A DNA stretch of 54,927 bases from NCBI GenBank assembly GCA_032433595.1, contig JASWJB010000302.1, positions 1-54,927 on the forward strand. The letters are read 5' to 3'. Numbering within the stretch: the first letter of the stretch is position 1; every line of letters begins with the position of its first letter. Positions 1 to 11,247 of the stretch are shown piece after piece. This DNA comes from Conoideocrella luteorostrata (Eukaryota > Ascomycota > Sordariomycetes > Hypocreales > Clavicipitaceae). The notes under the pieces are model-generated. The model did no database searches. It worked only from the letters and a program-made list of their open reading frames with translations, and was not told the DNA's origin. Made by a program: the position numbers and the translations under genes.

Positions 1-20
1 GTGTGTGTGTGTGTGTGTGT
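1..20. repeat. GT dinucleotide microsatellite
   Basis: Ten uninterrupted GT units open the window and may continue outside it. The rest of the stretch to position 349 is AT-rich and shows no gene. A TATA-like run lies near 269-277. Confidence 0.95.
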
Positions 21-349
21 CCCATCACATCCGTTGGAATCCCTTGTCAAGCATACAAGCAATTGCGGACAAGGTCACGTGGCCACCCTAGCGCGCCTCT
101 TTTATACGGCGCGCTCGGCCTGTCTCTATCAACTAAAATAAGAAAACAATTACCAGAGTGGATATATTTGGCTATAATTTCCTTCGATTCAAGTAACATC
201 TAAAATCCCGTTGATTTTACTATCCTTATCCTCAAAACATTAATGATTATCTAATCTTTACACCTCATTATATAATCGCAATCTCCATTCTCAAGAGTCA
301 CAGCAGGTAACAGCATATTGCCTCCGTCTTCAGAGAGGATCCCTCAACG

Positions 350-529
350 ATGGCACCAACCGAGAGAAACGTTTCAACAGTCACTGCACGTACACCGCAG
401 GAGTCTACGCAACTCTGGCTTCGGGATACAGACAAGTTGACGGGAAATAGTCTTGCAGTGTCGATTAGCTTGCTGGTTAACTGGGGCAATGGGATAGAAT
501 CATACGGCTTAGGTTTACTGTCGGCTTAA
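350..529 (+). CDS. Tiny ORF, 59 aa, possible gene fragment
   Basis: I do not recognise this 59-residue frame. It starts at an ATG in a favourable context (purine-rich upstream bases) about 75 bases after a TATA-like AT run and ends at a TAA. The product would be polar at its N-terminus, rich in Thr and Ser, with no signal peptide, cysteine or membrane segment. It could be the first exon of a gene whose later part is lost, since the following sequence is AT-rich and closed in all frames. It could equally be chance. The adjacent enterotoxin-like gene runs convergently on the other strand. Confidence 0.22.
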   Translation: MAPTERNVSTVTARTPQESTQLWLRDTDKLTGNSLAVSISLLVNWGNGIESYGLGLLSA

Positions 530-861
530 TAGCCATAGCTAAAACAGGCAGTCCTGTGACAGGATATCAGATAAGCATTATTAGGATATCTTTATAGCAC
601 AGAGCCTTAGATCCACGTTTTATTGTCTCTATAAAAAGATGTTCCTTAATTTTCTATAACTTTTTGTCTAGGATATTGTTGCGTTATGAGCACTTTGAGC
701 AATTTGGTTGGCAGCGGCGGTTAGGAGCAATCTTCGACATAGCACTCCTTCGCTTAGCTGCTTATGGCAGTAATCTTCCTCGCAACAGCAATTCTCGTCT
801 CAACACACACATGCTTGCTTGCTTGTCTATTTTTTCTCCTCCACTCAACGACATGTATTTT

Positions 862-2847
862 TTAAGCAACCTTGAGCTTGGCTGCTTGTTGAAGCACTCG
901 TGCCACTCCAGAGCCGACCTCCGTCAGGGAACTGCTCATCTCAGCCATCTCGACGCCTTCAACAGATTCTGTGCATAACGCCGCGAGCTCAGCAGCGTCG
1001 GCGACCTCACCTAAACCAGGAATGAAATTAAGGGCAACAGCAGCAGGAAGCAAAGCAATTGCTATAGCATGAGACTTGACGTATTTCTCTATCTTCTCCC
1101 ATGCACTTGGCTCATGCGGAGTTGGGATCGCGTTCTTGGCCTTAGCCTCTGTAGATTTGTCGCTCTGAGCTGTACTAGAAGCCTGGAACAAAGGAAAGGT
1201 GCCTTTCCAGTCGACGGCCTGCCCATTCTGGTTCATAAACAGCTCTAAGTCGTGTAAAGTGCTCATATTTTGCTGTACAATTGTTGTGGTTTTGTACTGT
1301 TTAAATTTGTTAACAGCATAGTCTTTGTTTTGTTGAAACAAGTCCTTGTTCTCTTTGAACGCCTCTTCAAAATGCTGGCGTCTACTACTACTGTTGTTCC
1401 ATGTAGCATTGTACTCCGGAGGGGAGTATTGTTGAGGCACCTGCATCCAACCCATGACCTGCGACCATCGAATTCCCCCCACGGCGGCCGAGCGGTTTCC
1501 GGAACTAATTATATTTGGCGTGGCGTGAACGACGTATACTACTCCCGCAAACCCCTTGGTTTTGTTGGAAGAAATCCGTGCTGCTTGACCCGCCGCCGCC
1601 CCAAAACTCAGGTAAGTTGGTATGAGGAAGTTCGTAATTTCAATCTCGGCATCTGGAGTAGCAGACGGTGGAGTCTTTGAGGCAGGAATAAATCCACCTT
1701 GCTTCTTTGCCTCCTCAGGCCATAGAAAGTCGGCGTGATAGACAATCTTGACATCATGAGCGGTATAGTTGGTACCATGGGCAGATGTTGGTAGGTGATT
1801 ATTAGCCTGTTTATCTTGTTCCTTGATGGTGGAGGCTAGTTTTTCACATTCATCGCCCTGTTTTGCTTTTTCATTGTTGTCTCTTCTATGCTGCTGCTGC
1901 TGCTGCTTTGATATGCTTTCTGAATGCGTGCGAATAACTTTCCGAATTATTTTCGCGCAATCTGCCGATGTTGGAATGCCGTCCTTCATCACCATTCGCA
2001 TATGGGCCGGTATATCCACTGTGGACCAGTCAAACCCCCTCAGTGTTGCACTTGTTAGAGATGGAGCTATAACCACGCGTTAATAAGTACATCTTCTTTA
2101 ACATATTTAATAACAATAGGACTTACGCTGTCTGTGACGGATAAGTGGAAAATCGCGCTTTGGTTCGCTCTCAGGGTTCCAGTCTAACAGTTCGCGTAGG
2201 TTCTTGAGTTTATCTGCGTCTAAAAAACCAGGTTCTGGACTTGTTAGGTCGTTCATAAATTCCCTAGCGAGATTGCGCAAAGTAGTGTCGCGTATATGAT
2301 ATTCCCCAGACAAAAGCGGCTGCACGCCGTTGGCTCCATAAAATCTCCATCTTGGGTCATAATCCAAGTTATCCTGCCAGTGAAACTCCTGGGAATCGCC
2401 CCAACTCATGTCAATGGGAGCATATGCCTGAACTTGCGACCAAAGCACTCCTCCTAGGGCTGCGTGAGTGTAGCCTGGATGAAGACCGTCACTGCTGACC
2501 CGGGGGACCATATTCGGCGAGGCGGTGATTCTGTAGATCCATCCCCTCTGAAAGCTTTGAAAAAAGTCGTGTTTTGCCTCTTTAAGGTTATTAGTTACGA
2601 GCGTGAATCCACCCTCCTCTGCGTTGTTATAGCCCCATGCTTCATCAGGTGGAGGGTCAGCATCCTCATACTCGTTAATACCGCCTTCAAGTCGAAAATT
2701 TGCTGGTGTGTCCATCTTACGACTACTAATCAGATAGAAATACTGGTGGTCAGCCATAGCTTTATTCGTAAATGTCCGTTTTGGCGTTGCATTGACGGCT
2801 TTTGGCCATTGTAGCAAGCAAAGAGTTAGCAGCAAGGAGAGCAACAT
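862..2847 (-). CDS. Secreted heat-labile-enterotoxin-like protein with two ART-like units
   Basis: Two exons on the minus strand, 2847-2127 and 2066-862, are joined by a 60-nt intron (donor GTAAGT at 2126, acceptor TATAG ending at 2067), giving about 641 residues in one frame. Residues 1-20 form a clear signal peptide. Exon 1 holds one unit resembling the ADP-ribosyltransferase A-chain fold of the fungal enterotoxin_a family, with landmarks WIYRITASPNM and ALGGVLWSQV. Exon 2 holds a second unit with VVYVVHATPNI and AVGGIRWSQV, near residues 350-460. Between them lies a Lys/Glu/Gln-rich linker with a glutamine run. The C-terminus has a hydrophobic helix. Family members are secreted and some are thought to act in insect hosts. 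Here both units appear to lack the usual catalytic Arg, STS-type and ExE positions, so enzymatic activity is doubtful. The family call is firm; the function is not. Confidence 0.85.
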
Positions 2848-5800
2848 AGTTTATTGTCCGCGTAAAAAAGAAAGTAGGGTGGCGGAAATTTAATGAGAGA
2901 AATGCTTGGGCAAAAAGAAAAATAAGAAGAATTTTGGAGTTCTTATATATTAGGGCTTTAATGCTTATTACTCTTCACTTGCATAGAGTGCCTATGCTCC
3001 CGGCTGACTCAAGGAGACGTAAGATTTACATGACTCAAGGGGAATAATTAAAACAGCAAGATAGTAAGTCTTGGATAACCCTTGTTTATTTGACATTAGC
3101 AGAGGCTTCGCGACTCACTGTTTTCGCTGGTCAAATTCACTATGAACGAGATCCTACGCTGTTTATTAGCAGATATAAAATTAGGAAAGGACAAACCCCA
3201 GGACCCGTTGATTAATGTTGCGTTGTGAGCATTCAATAGAGCAATTTAATAATTGTGGAAACTAGCAGAAATAAGAGGATTCAATTGATCACTTGTGATA
3301 GATTTTGATGACGAAAAGTGATGGTTCTAGCCTTACTTGAATGCCCTAAAATCCATCTATTTAAAATACCTTCAAGCTTTCATATGTCCTGCTGACCTCG
3401 GGGTCTCCTTACCCTGACTCAGCTAAAATGCCTGCTAACTAGCTAATTACGGCACAGATCTTCTTAACAGAAGTAATTCTCGTCTTAACAATTAAATCTT
3501 AGCCGCGCGGCCGGGAAATAAAAAGCAGACATGTTCTGGTAATGGAGCATATATAATTTTAAGGATCGCCAGCAATGCTGAAAGAGTCAGTGAATAATAA
3601 TTCAAGAGCCTGTAATGCAAAATCTGGCTACTACGAGTTATTCCGCGTGGATAAATATAATGAGACAAACCCTACGGAGCCTATTAAACTACGCCGGTCC
3701 GTTATGCATTGCTCATTTAAAGAGAATGCGTACCGAATCGTAACACATGCAAAGTCATATACAATAAGTCAGTAGGAAGAGGTGAGTTAAGAATGCTAAG
3801 CCAATGTGGGTGGGCTAATTACGCTTTTTAGATAGTGGCGTTTAAAACCATATTCACATGACTCATTTCTCGTCATCCCAAAACCGTCCGGCTTCAAAAC
3901 CCCCGGTCCAAGCATATCCTGCTAAGCCAGCTAAGCGAGAAATGAGTCATGTCCATGCACGACGGATTGGGTCTAAAGTTGTGAGGTTGCTTGTCACGTT
4001 GATAATAGATTGTGAATCGTAACCAGTGATGATTTAAGTGAACAACGTATTCAAGTAAACGATCGTATTGAAGACTGTCTAGTCCTTTTATCTAAAGAGT
4101 GTAATTTAGTAGTGCCTCTATAGTACGTGGTTCTGTAGGATGCACAGAGCTTCTGATATCAGAAGGGTCTTGCGTTAAGCAATAAAATAAACCAAATACA
4201 ATTCATACATGTTGGTCTACTAAAGAAGAGGAAAGTGTCAAAACTATTAGGAATATGAGCCAGTTGCAGGTCCTGAAACATAGGGGATGTTGTGAGGCAA
4301 CCCTCCGGTTGCTGAAAATATTGGAATTCCTAGATAAAAGTCAACTATAAGAAGAGGTCTACTTCCTCGTCAATTAGCTAGAATTCAACAATTCCACTCA
4401 TCAGACATCCATGGCTGCTCACTTGTGACAAAGAGAAAGAGAAAGCAGGAAACGAGGAGCTCGTCAGTAGAAATGGACAGCTCATACACACCAAGGCACA
4501 GGACTTTCTATTGTGTGACTTGTGAGGTCACATCGTGATCCGTGCCTCCTATTGTCTTTCGGTGTTATTAGTAGTTGTGCCGGACGAGGGATTCCAACAG
4601 GTTCACCGATGCCGTCGTGCCTTGCTCCTCCAAACGCCACGGGTAGGATTCCAGGAATTTGTGTGTTTTGCGCGGTAGCGTGTGGCAACTAACACTCTAG
4701 ACCAAAACAGGCTAGATGCGGATTACAGCGTTGGCCAGCGTATTTTTTACAGCCCCGAGTAGTGATACTCTGTCATAGCTGCGTAGTACACACGATTCCG
4801 TAGCGATACCTCTTTTACCCATTCATTTGCCCCCAATTTTCCGCATCCCGTACCGACGATGCCTGCAGCAGAGCAGGCAAATCGAGTACCAGCTCTGCTT
4901 CAGTTTGTAGTTGCCCGAACTACAAATATACGCTCGGGCCCGCCTTCACCGACCAAGCCGTCTCTACCACATGCTCAATCTACCCTACTTCAGCGACCTC
5001 CACGATGCTGCCACCAGCATCGACACTCCCTTATCATTTCGTCTTTTCCTCCTCATGAACCTCGTGTGTTGCGTGGAATACAAGACCTACTTACAGCCAC
5101 TAGAAGAAGTTCAGTCCGCCTACACTATTGCTCCAGTGGTCGAGCGGTGAATTGCTCCAGCGCCCGGCGCCAATTGGTAACCTCAATAGTAGGCTCAAAA
5201 TAGAACTCTGTATACGCGGTCGCAGTTGGCCCACAAGTGACATTTTGTTCTTGCGTCTGTGTTGTGTTGGTCAATTATGTCAAGTGTGAAACAATGCAAT
5301 GCATTGTGCCCGTCAGATGTATGTAGACTCGCGTGGAAGAAAGGAAAGTTGAAGGCCAATGCGCGCCAAAACGCGAGGACAAGACGTGCCAGCCAGTCAA
5401 CTGAGTCAAATGGCTTTTGCTCGGAAAACACAAACCGTTACTACCGAGTGCAGAGGATGGGAAGTGACAGACGAGATTTTTTTCTCTGGCATGCGCCGCA
5501 CCAGCGCGGTCAATCTGACGACTGAATCGCCCAACCACCTTTGATGCGGGATGCAGAGATCAGGCGCTCATTTAGTCGACCCCCGCTATGACGGGACAAA
5601 GAACAAACGAGGTAGAAAGAACAAGTGGCGGATTTAACCTCTACGTGTTCAGAGACATCCGAAGCCATCCACTCTCGCATGAACAAACAAGGGTTGCGCG
5701 TGCCACGGTATTCAGCAAGTGCCAAGGTCCCCCCCACTCATAGAGTGAACAAGGCATTGCATGAAGCCTATGGAAGAGGCTATCTTCATTAGACAAAACT

Positions 5801-6170
5801 ACGCGACGAGATTCATTGTCGCCCGGGCAGCTATTTAAACCCGAGGTGGCGCAACTCGAGAGAAGTGCAAAGACCTTGCATTACACATTTCGCAATACAC
5901 ACTTGGCAAGTGGAAGCAAAAATCCTACAATACGACCCCCGCCATTCTTTGGTAGAACAATCGCAGGTATGTTGGCAGCTCAAAAAATAATTATGCTACA
6001 GGGGAAGATTACTACAAGCATGATAGCTGTAGTGTCCAAACTCACTCAGTAGTTGATGCAAGAATTATTATCTATTACATGATAAGAAAACATCAAGTTT
6101 GACATGATACTAATATTTGTATTTTAGTTAGTACCAGTACGAGTAACACATACAACAAAACAAAGCAACC
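2848..6170. other. Intergenic, AT-rich, no gene recognised
   Basis: The first 100 bases carry a TATA-like element on the minus strand (near 2944-2952) suited to the enterotoxin-like gene. The remainder has only short frames without recognisable content, plus an inverted repeat at 3857-3951 described separately. The 4355-4420 stretch resembles 53816-53880. Confidence 0.6.
3857..3951. repeat. 16-bp perfect inverted repeat, 63-bp spacer
   Basis: The arm CATGACTCATTTCTCG at 3857-3872 is repeated as its exact reverse complement at 3936-3951. Each arm contains TGACTCAT or ATGAGTCA, a bZIP/AP-1-like (GCN4-type) sequence. No flanking target duplication is evident. It may be a minimal MITE or a folded regulatory element. 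Confidence 0.8.
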
Positions 6171-6470
6171 ATGTCGGCTACTTCTAAATACGATATTATT
6201 ATTTCTTCGGACTTGACCATGAACACTGCATTTCAAGAAGAGGTGACGGCAAAAAATCTTCCGTACGAGCGCGAGCCGTATCCGGGGGACGACACTACCT
6301 GGACCAAGTGGATATTTAAGGGCGAGGTAGAACCCGACAGAACCCCCCCTGCCTATCTGCAGGCCTCGGAATTCCTTGAAGCCAAAGGCTATGCGCTAGT
6401 GTTCCAAAAAGAACCTGAGTTTCGACATGCGAGGAGACCACGCGGCGACATAGAAATTGTGTTTTTTTAA
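6171..6470 (+). CDS. Orphan protein, 99 aa
   Basis: A single-exon frame starts at an ATG preceded by an A/C-rich leader, as is usual for fungal starts, and ends in TAA. The protein is strongly charged and soluble, without cysteine, signal peptide or membrane segment. It carries a Trp-containing central part (TKWIFKGEVEPDR) and a C-terminal basic patch followed by IEIVFF. I do not recognise a family. Codon choice resembles the recognised genes here more than the AT-rich gaps. The leader contains a TTTTAG that could end a 5'-UTR intron. It stands alone on the plus strand, about 750 bases before the next gene. A lineage-specific small protein is the likeliest reading. Confidence 0.5.
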   Translation: MSATSKYDIIISSDLTMNTAFQEEVTAKNLPYEREPYPGDDTTWTKWIFKGEVEPDRTPPAYLQASEFLEAKGYALVFQKEPEFRHARRPRGDIEIVFF

Positions 6471-7224
6471 GTTAAGACGTAGAAGATAGTCTACACGTTA
6501 ATGCACTTATAGTATACGGAGAATATGGTAGTCTCATCCATTATATTCGATGGCCTATGTAGTGTATAAATGCATACTGCTGCTCCGTTTTGTGTTTTCT
6601 CAGCAAGCCCGCGACCGACCGGGCTCTGCAGGTTTGTCGTGGCGCCGCGCCGCAGCAAACAGACGTGTGTGTTTCAGGGACTGCAAAAAAAGTTTTGCAG
6701 CCGCGTGTCTTCCGGTAAATGCCCCCTGTAATCCAGCTCCCCGTCCCGTGTACATTACCGACCAGTGTCGTGTGAGTGCAGCGTGTTTGTTGGCGACCCA
6801 TAGCGGACTTCGGTCCATCCCTTTCCCACACAAACAGTGGAAACTTGCCTCAAACGACTTTGGTTTGTGGCGCCCAAATAGTTACTTCTAAATGTGGATA
6901 GGAGAGCGCCTCGGGCCGGTCCATTGGAGGTAGAGCCCTGATCGCCGACATGGGGATGGGCCGGAGGGTCGCGACAGGCCGCGAGGGGTTGGCTGAAATG
7001 AAAACCCCCCTTGGCAGCCTTGTTTGGACGATGGCTACGGTAAGCGCTTGTCAGCTAGCCCCTGTAATGCGAGATCAGCTGAGTGTACGGAGTAACATTT
7101 TTATATGTATACTGACTGGCCCCTGGGAAGTTAATCTCCTCATCTTGCCTGAGCAGAAGTACGAGCTCTGATGCTACAAACCCACTATTTGCCCCGATCC
7201 CCGTTCGACTTTTTGCAGCTCACG
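6471..7224. other. Intergenic, promoter side of the cysteine-rich membrane protein
   Basis: No gene recognised. GC content rises toward 7000. A TTTTATATGTATA run near 7095-7110 is a plausible core promoter for the gene at 7225. Confidence 0.5.
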
Positions 7225-8114
7225 ATGCCTTCATCAATAGGCTTGCTCACTTTCATTCTGGCCGCTCTACTATGTGTGTCTCCGCTGAGAGCCACACAGC
7301 AGTGCTACCGGCTAGATGGCTCGAAATCGGCCGACGACATGGAGCCGTGCAACCCCGACCAGGACGTCAGCGCGTGCTGCGCAATGAAAAAGGCTCGTCC
7401 AGATATATGCACACCGTCGGGACTCTGCATGGCCCAGGATGAAGGATACACCGGTATGATGTATGCCAATGGCTGTACAGATCCAACGGGAAAGGACAAG
7501 AGATGCCCTCAAATATGCCTTGGTATGTCCTTCACAATGCGCGCTCATTTAGCTATGCATAACAATCTTAATCTTGCCTTGATCGCTTACGTAATAATAC
7601 AGGCAAGGCAGGGAATTCCATAGCCTCCATCAATGTGTTGCAGTGTAACCCGGGAGGCTCCTATTGCTGCCGTAGTTCGTACGATTCTAGCAACTGCTGC
7701 AACAACAAGACTGTCCAAATAGTCAGCGACCTAGGTACATTCCAAGCCTTGGGACCCAAAACAGTAACAGTGGTGGCATCTGGAACTGCGTCTGGACGAA
7801 CAGTGCTGCCCACGAATTCGGCCGTCTGCACCAGCGGATCATCTATAAACAGAGAGACAGGCAGTTTATGTCCCAAGGATAATACTGCAGTAGTTGGAGG
7901 AGCGGTTGGAGGAGTTCTGGGGGTGGCTCTGCTGGCTGCGCTGGGGGTGATCGCAGTTCTTTGCAAACGCCAGCGGAAGAAGGAACCTCACCATGGCAAA
8001 TGTGATTATCCTGCAGAGCCAGGCCAAGGCAACTATCATGGCGCTCAATACCTGGCTATGCCACCACCGCAGGAGTTGCCCGGGACAGGGGCAGTGCATG
8101 AGGTTCGAGGATGA
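7225..8114 (+). CDS. Cysteine-rich secreted/single-pass membrane protein
   Basis: Exons 7225-7522 and 7603-8114 are separated by an 80-nt intron (GTATGT...ATACAG), giving 269 residues. Residues 1-22 form a signal peptide. The ectodomain has many cysteines in a spacing often seen in fungal surface proteins: CYRLDGS, then ACC, GLC and CPQIC, then YCC and NCC after the intron. A Ser/Thr-rich stretch follows. Residues about 195-220 are a Gly/Ala/Val/Leu membrane helix closed by the basic stop-transfer KRQRKK, then a Pro/Gly/Gln-rich cytoplasmic tail. I chose the ATG at 7225, not the upstream in-frame one, because it places the signal peptide at the N-terminus. The architecture resembles Mid2/WSC-like sensors without a WSC domain. 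A role at the cell surface is inference; the partner and ligand are unknown. Confidence 0.8.
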
Positions 8115-9566
8115 GATCAAGATGGGCAAGCAAATTTTAAGTTAATCTAAGCACATACAGTTAAACAACGGCGCATCAAAGGTTGGAGGTACTAATGCTA
8201 TCTAATTCGAGGACTACGGCGCATAATATGCTAAGGTCTCATCACGCGAGATGCATTTCATTAAAGGGGATTGCTCCAACTACGAAGACTAATCCCGCCT
8301 ATTCAGCTTGGCTTCAACTAACATCAAACCCGAATTTCTCCAAATCCTTGCTGCAAAGATCCTTGCTGCAGAGGAAAATAAGTGCAATACGTGCGTGGTT
8401 ATTTCTATGTGCACTTTGCCACTATGGCTCTGCTTAATGCCCTAATTCCGCATTGACAGCAGTAGTGCCCCATTGGGTGCTCCACTAGACCTACCTATGC
8501 TTGAGCTGTAACCCCGGGCATAATTAGCCGCCCGCAGAATGTGGCATCCCGCGACGGCCAAGTCTGGCCGCATTAAAGTGACCTGCGGATAGCGTGTACT
8601 ATTTTAGTTTCGAATACCAAACCTTTGGAAATCCCCCAAAGCGTTGCGCCGAAACGAGAGCCGAAGACGAGGCATCAGCATTGGCTTTTGAGTCGACTTT
8701 CGGGCATCAGGCGCTACATGGCGAAACATGAGCCGGGCAACGCCCCACCCATCTTCGGAGGACCAATGTCATAGGAGCCCATTCTAATGCCCTCCGAAGC
8801 TAAATTCTATGTTGACAATACCAGTATTGGAATGCACTTCTTTAGCCTGCTGTAGGGTGCATGCCTCGGCGGGGACGGCCTCCCGCATTAATCGCCCTCA
8901 CGATGAAGTGACAAGTCGACATGGCGTACTCCGTAAACTGCCCAACATCTACTCCGTAGCTGGAGCCGCTTCGCCAGTCACTATGGAGTCGACTCCTGGG
9001 TCCGGGGGCTGTTGCTTCTATCCAATCCGCTGTTAAAAATTGATTGTCAGAATGCAATAAATGGCGGAGACCGCATTACCGACAATCGCTGAATTACGAA
9101 CTCCGTAGCATCATGGCACATGAAGCAGCACAATAGGCTTTAGTTGCAATCGCGGCGCAACACGGCCACAATCACGTTAGCCCTGCTAGCTCACGCTCGA
9201 CTTGTACCACATTGATCTTGGTTACTTGAGCCGCGGAGAAAATTTGGAGTTATAATCATGAACAAAAGGCGCGGGGGTTTTGAGCGGCTCCGGTTTAGCT
9301 CGCATGGTCCCGCGCAATACAAGCTCCACGATCCAGAAGCCTTTCTCACATTGCGTGCTAGTGCTTGTGCTTGTTGTGCACAGAACGCAGACCCACCCGT
9401 GCTATAAGCGCTGTTTCTGGCTTTTCATTGTTGTCTCACCCACGGTCGCTGTACTGCACTAGCCTGCCATTCCGAGAGGCAAAATACGGCTAAAAGTAGC
9501 TCCTCATTTACAGGCCCATCACACCTCCACAGTCTGTTAACTACCCACTGTCGCTCACGCACGTCC
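8115..9566. other. Intergenic, no gene recognised
   Basis: Only short frames without family features. It contains a 15-bp imperfect tandem duplication (ATCCTTGCTGCAAAG unit) near 8344-8373 and a GTACTCCGTA half-palindrome at 8926-8935. Confidence 0.5.
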
Positions 9567-10592
9567 ATGGTTCCTGGCGTGGCAGACTGCGTGGACTTTA
9601 ACGGCCATGCTATGCCCAACTCCCTTCCTCCACCCCGCCTCAGTCAACACCGAGACAATCTGGACAAACGCCATCTTGGGACGGGACAGTGGCTTCTTAG
9701 TTCAAATGAGTATCAAAATTGGCTACAGACTAGCCAGCAAATATTATTTTATCGAGGGATACCAGGTGTAGGGGAGACAATCCTCACGGCTATTGTAATC
9801 AAACATCGTACTAAAAAGTTCGAGAGGGACCCTACCGTTGGGATTTCTTACGCATATTGTAGTTATCATCGCCGGGAAGAGCAAAATGAAGAGCACCTGC
9901 TACTGAGTCTCCTCCGTCAGCTTAGCGAGACACGAACTTCCCTTCCGACGGGGGTCAGAAAGCTATACAACGACGCCAAAGATAAGCGAAACAGACCGTC
10001 GATGAGCGAGATCATATCAACTCTGCGAGACGTGACTCCTCTGTATGAAAGAGCTTTCATTGTAGTCGATGGAATAGACGAATGCCAAGAAGCGAAAGGT
10101 TGCCGAAAAGTTTCCTGGACGAACTGCTTCAACTCCAAGCGGAAGGGAAGGCCAATATCTACGTCACGTCATAACCTGCATTTAGCGGTGCGCTGTGGAC
10201 TCGAGGATGCGGCGCGTACGCTACTTTGCAGAAACGATCACGTTGATATCAATACGATGGATCTGTTTGGCATGACCGTCTCGCCCGTAAATCGTCCTGC
10301 TGTCATGTCGAAAAATTTACTTACAAGGACCCTACCACACGTTGCATCAGAGAGCGGCCATGCGTCTATCGCAGAGCTCCTCCTTAGCAAAGGCGCTGAT
10401 ATCGAGTTTAGCACTAATGATATAGAGACACCTTTACACCTCGCATCGGGGAACGGGTGTTTATCTACTGCAGAGCTTCTCCTCAGCGAAGGCGCCGATA
10501 TTGAGTTTGCAGATATTCATGAATGGACTCCGCTACTTATCGCATCAGAGAACAGGACTCTATCTATTACGAAGCTTCTCCTCAGGGAATAG
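9567..10592 (+). pseudogene. Decayed NACHT-ankyrin (NLR-like) gene
   Basis: The frame reads through 341 residues but is a shortened NACHT-ankyrin protein, a family of fungal NTPase receptors linked to non-self recognition. The N-terminus has the typical lead-in GTGQWLLSSNEYQNWL and a Walker A region GIPGVGETI, in which the usual lysine is glutamate. A Walker B AFIVVDGIDEC follows. Just after it, near 10106-10110, the expected reading moves to the next frame, where FLDELLQLQAEGKANIYVTS ends at a TAA. The rest of the NACHT domain and the spacer appear deleted. Frame 1 then enters about three ankyrin repeats (SGHASIAELLLSKGADIE and similar) and stops after LLLRE. Loss of the P-loop lysine, the frame change and the missing middle point to a dead gene. 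Expression of a short ankyrin product cannot be excluded. Confidence 0.8.
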
Positions 10593-11247
10593 TCCGGGGC
10601 AAAAGCTACTAGGTTTGTACAACGCCAATTGTCTCGGGCTTGAGCGCTCTCAAACAAGTTATAATCATCATCCGTGTCCCAGTCACTATCCTCCTGCATG
10701 AAGGTAAGTCCATGCAGCAGCAACCACAAGACACAAGCCCGTGTTAGCGACAGACAAACTGCCCATTGGGAAGCTCCGCAACAGCTTCGTCGATTTCATC
10801 GCGTGAAGGGATCGCGCAGTCGTAGGGGCAATGGAGTGAAGGTTTGTGTTGAATGTTCGGAAGTAGGTTGTTGGGAAGACGGTACTTCAACCCTGGCTGA
10901 TGTCTCTTGGCAATCGCAGCCTCCCGTTTCCCACACCGCCGCGTTGCTGGTCTGAATGCGGTGGCATATTAGCTCAAGTCCGCAAACGGTGCCAAAACCC
11001 GAAAAGCGCAAAACTCGATCACAAGCTATCACGAGCTAGGTTACAACAAGTGCCGCTAATGCTTAGTTTTGTAACCAAGAGCGAGCCAGCAGAGGCTCGG
11101 CGTGCCATCACATTCGCACTAGTTGACCATCTGCGGGGTATAAGTAGAGGTATGTGAGTACATCTTGTAGACGCCTCCCAGATTCTGCTGTCAATTAGTT
11201 TTCGTTCTATTTTTTCGCTCTCTGCCGCTTTGGCAGCTGACCAAAAC
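10593..11247. other. Intergenic; promoter of the methyltransferase
   Basis: No gene recognised. A TATAAG element at 11139-11144 lies 104 bases before the methyltransferase ATG and is a credible core promoter. Confidence 0.5.
11139..11144 (+). promoter_or_regulatory. TATA box of the methyltransferase gene
   Basis: TATAAG in a GC-rich setting, about 100 bases upstream of the ATG at 11248; pyrimidine-rich sequence follows it. Confidence 0.45.
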
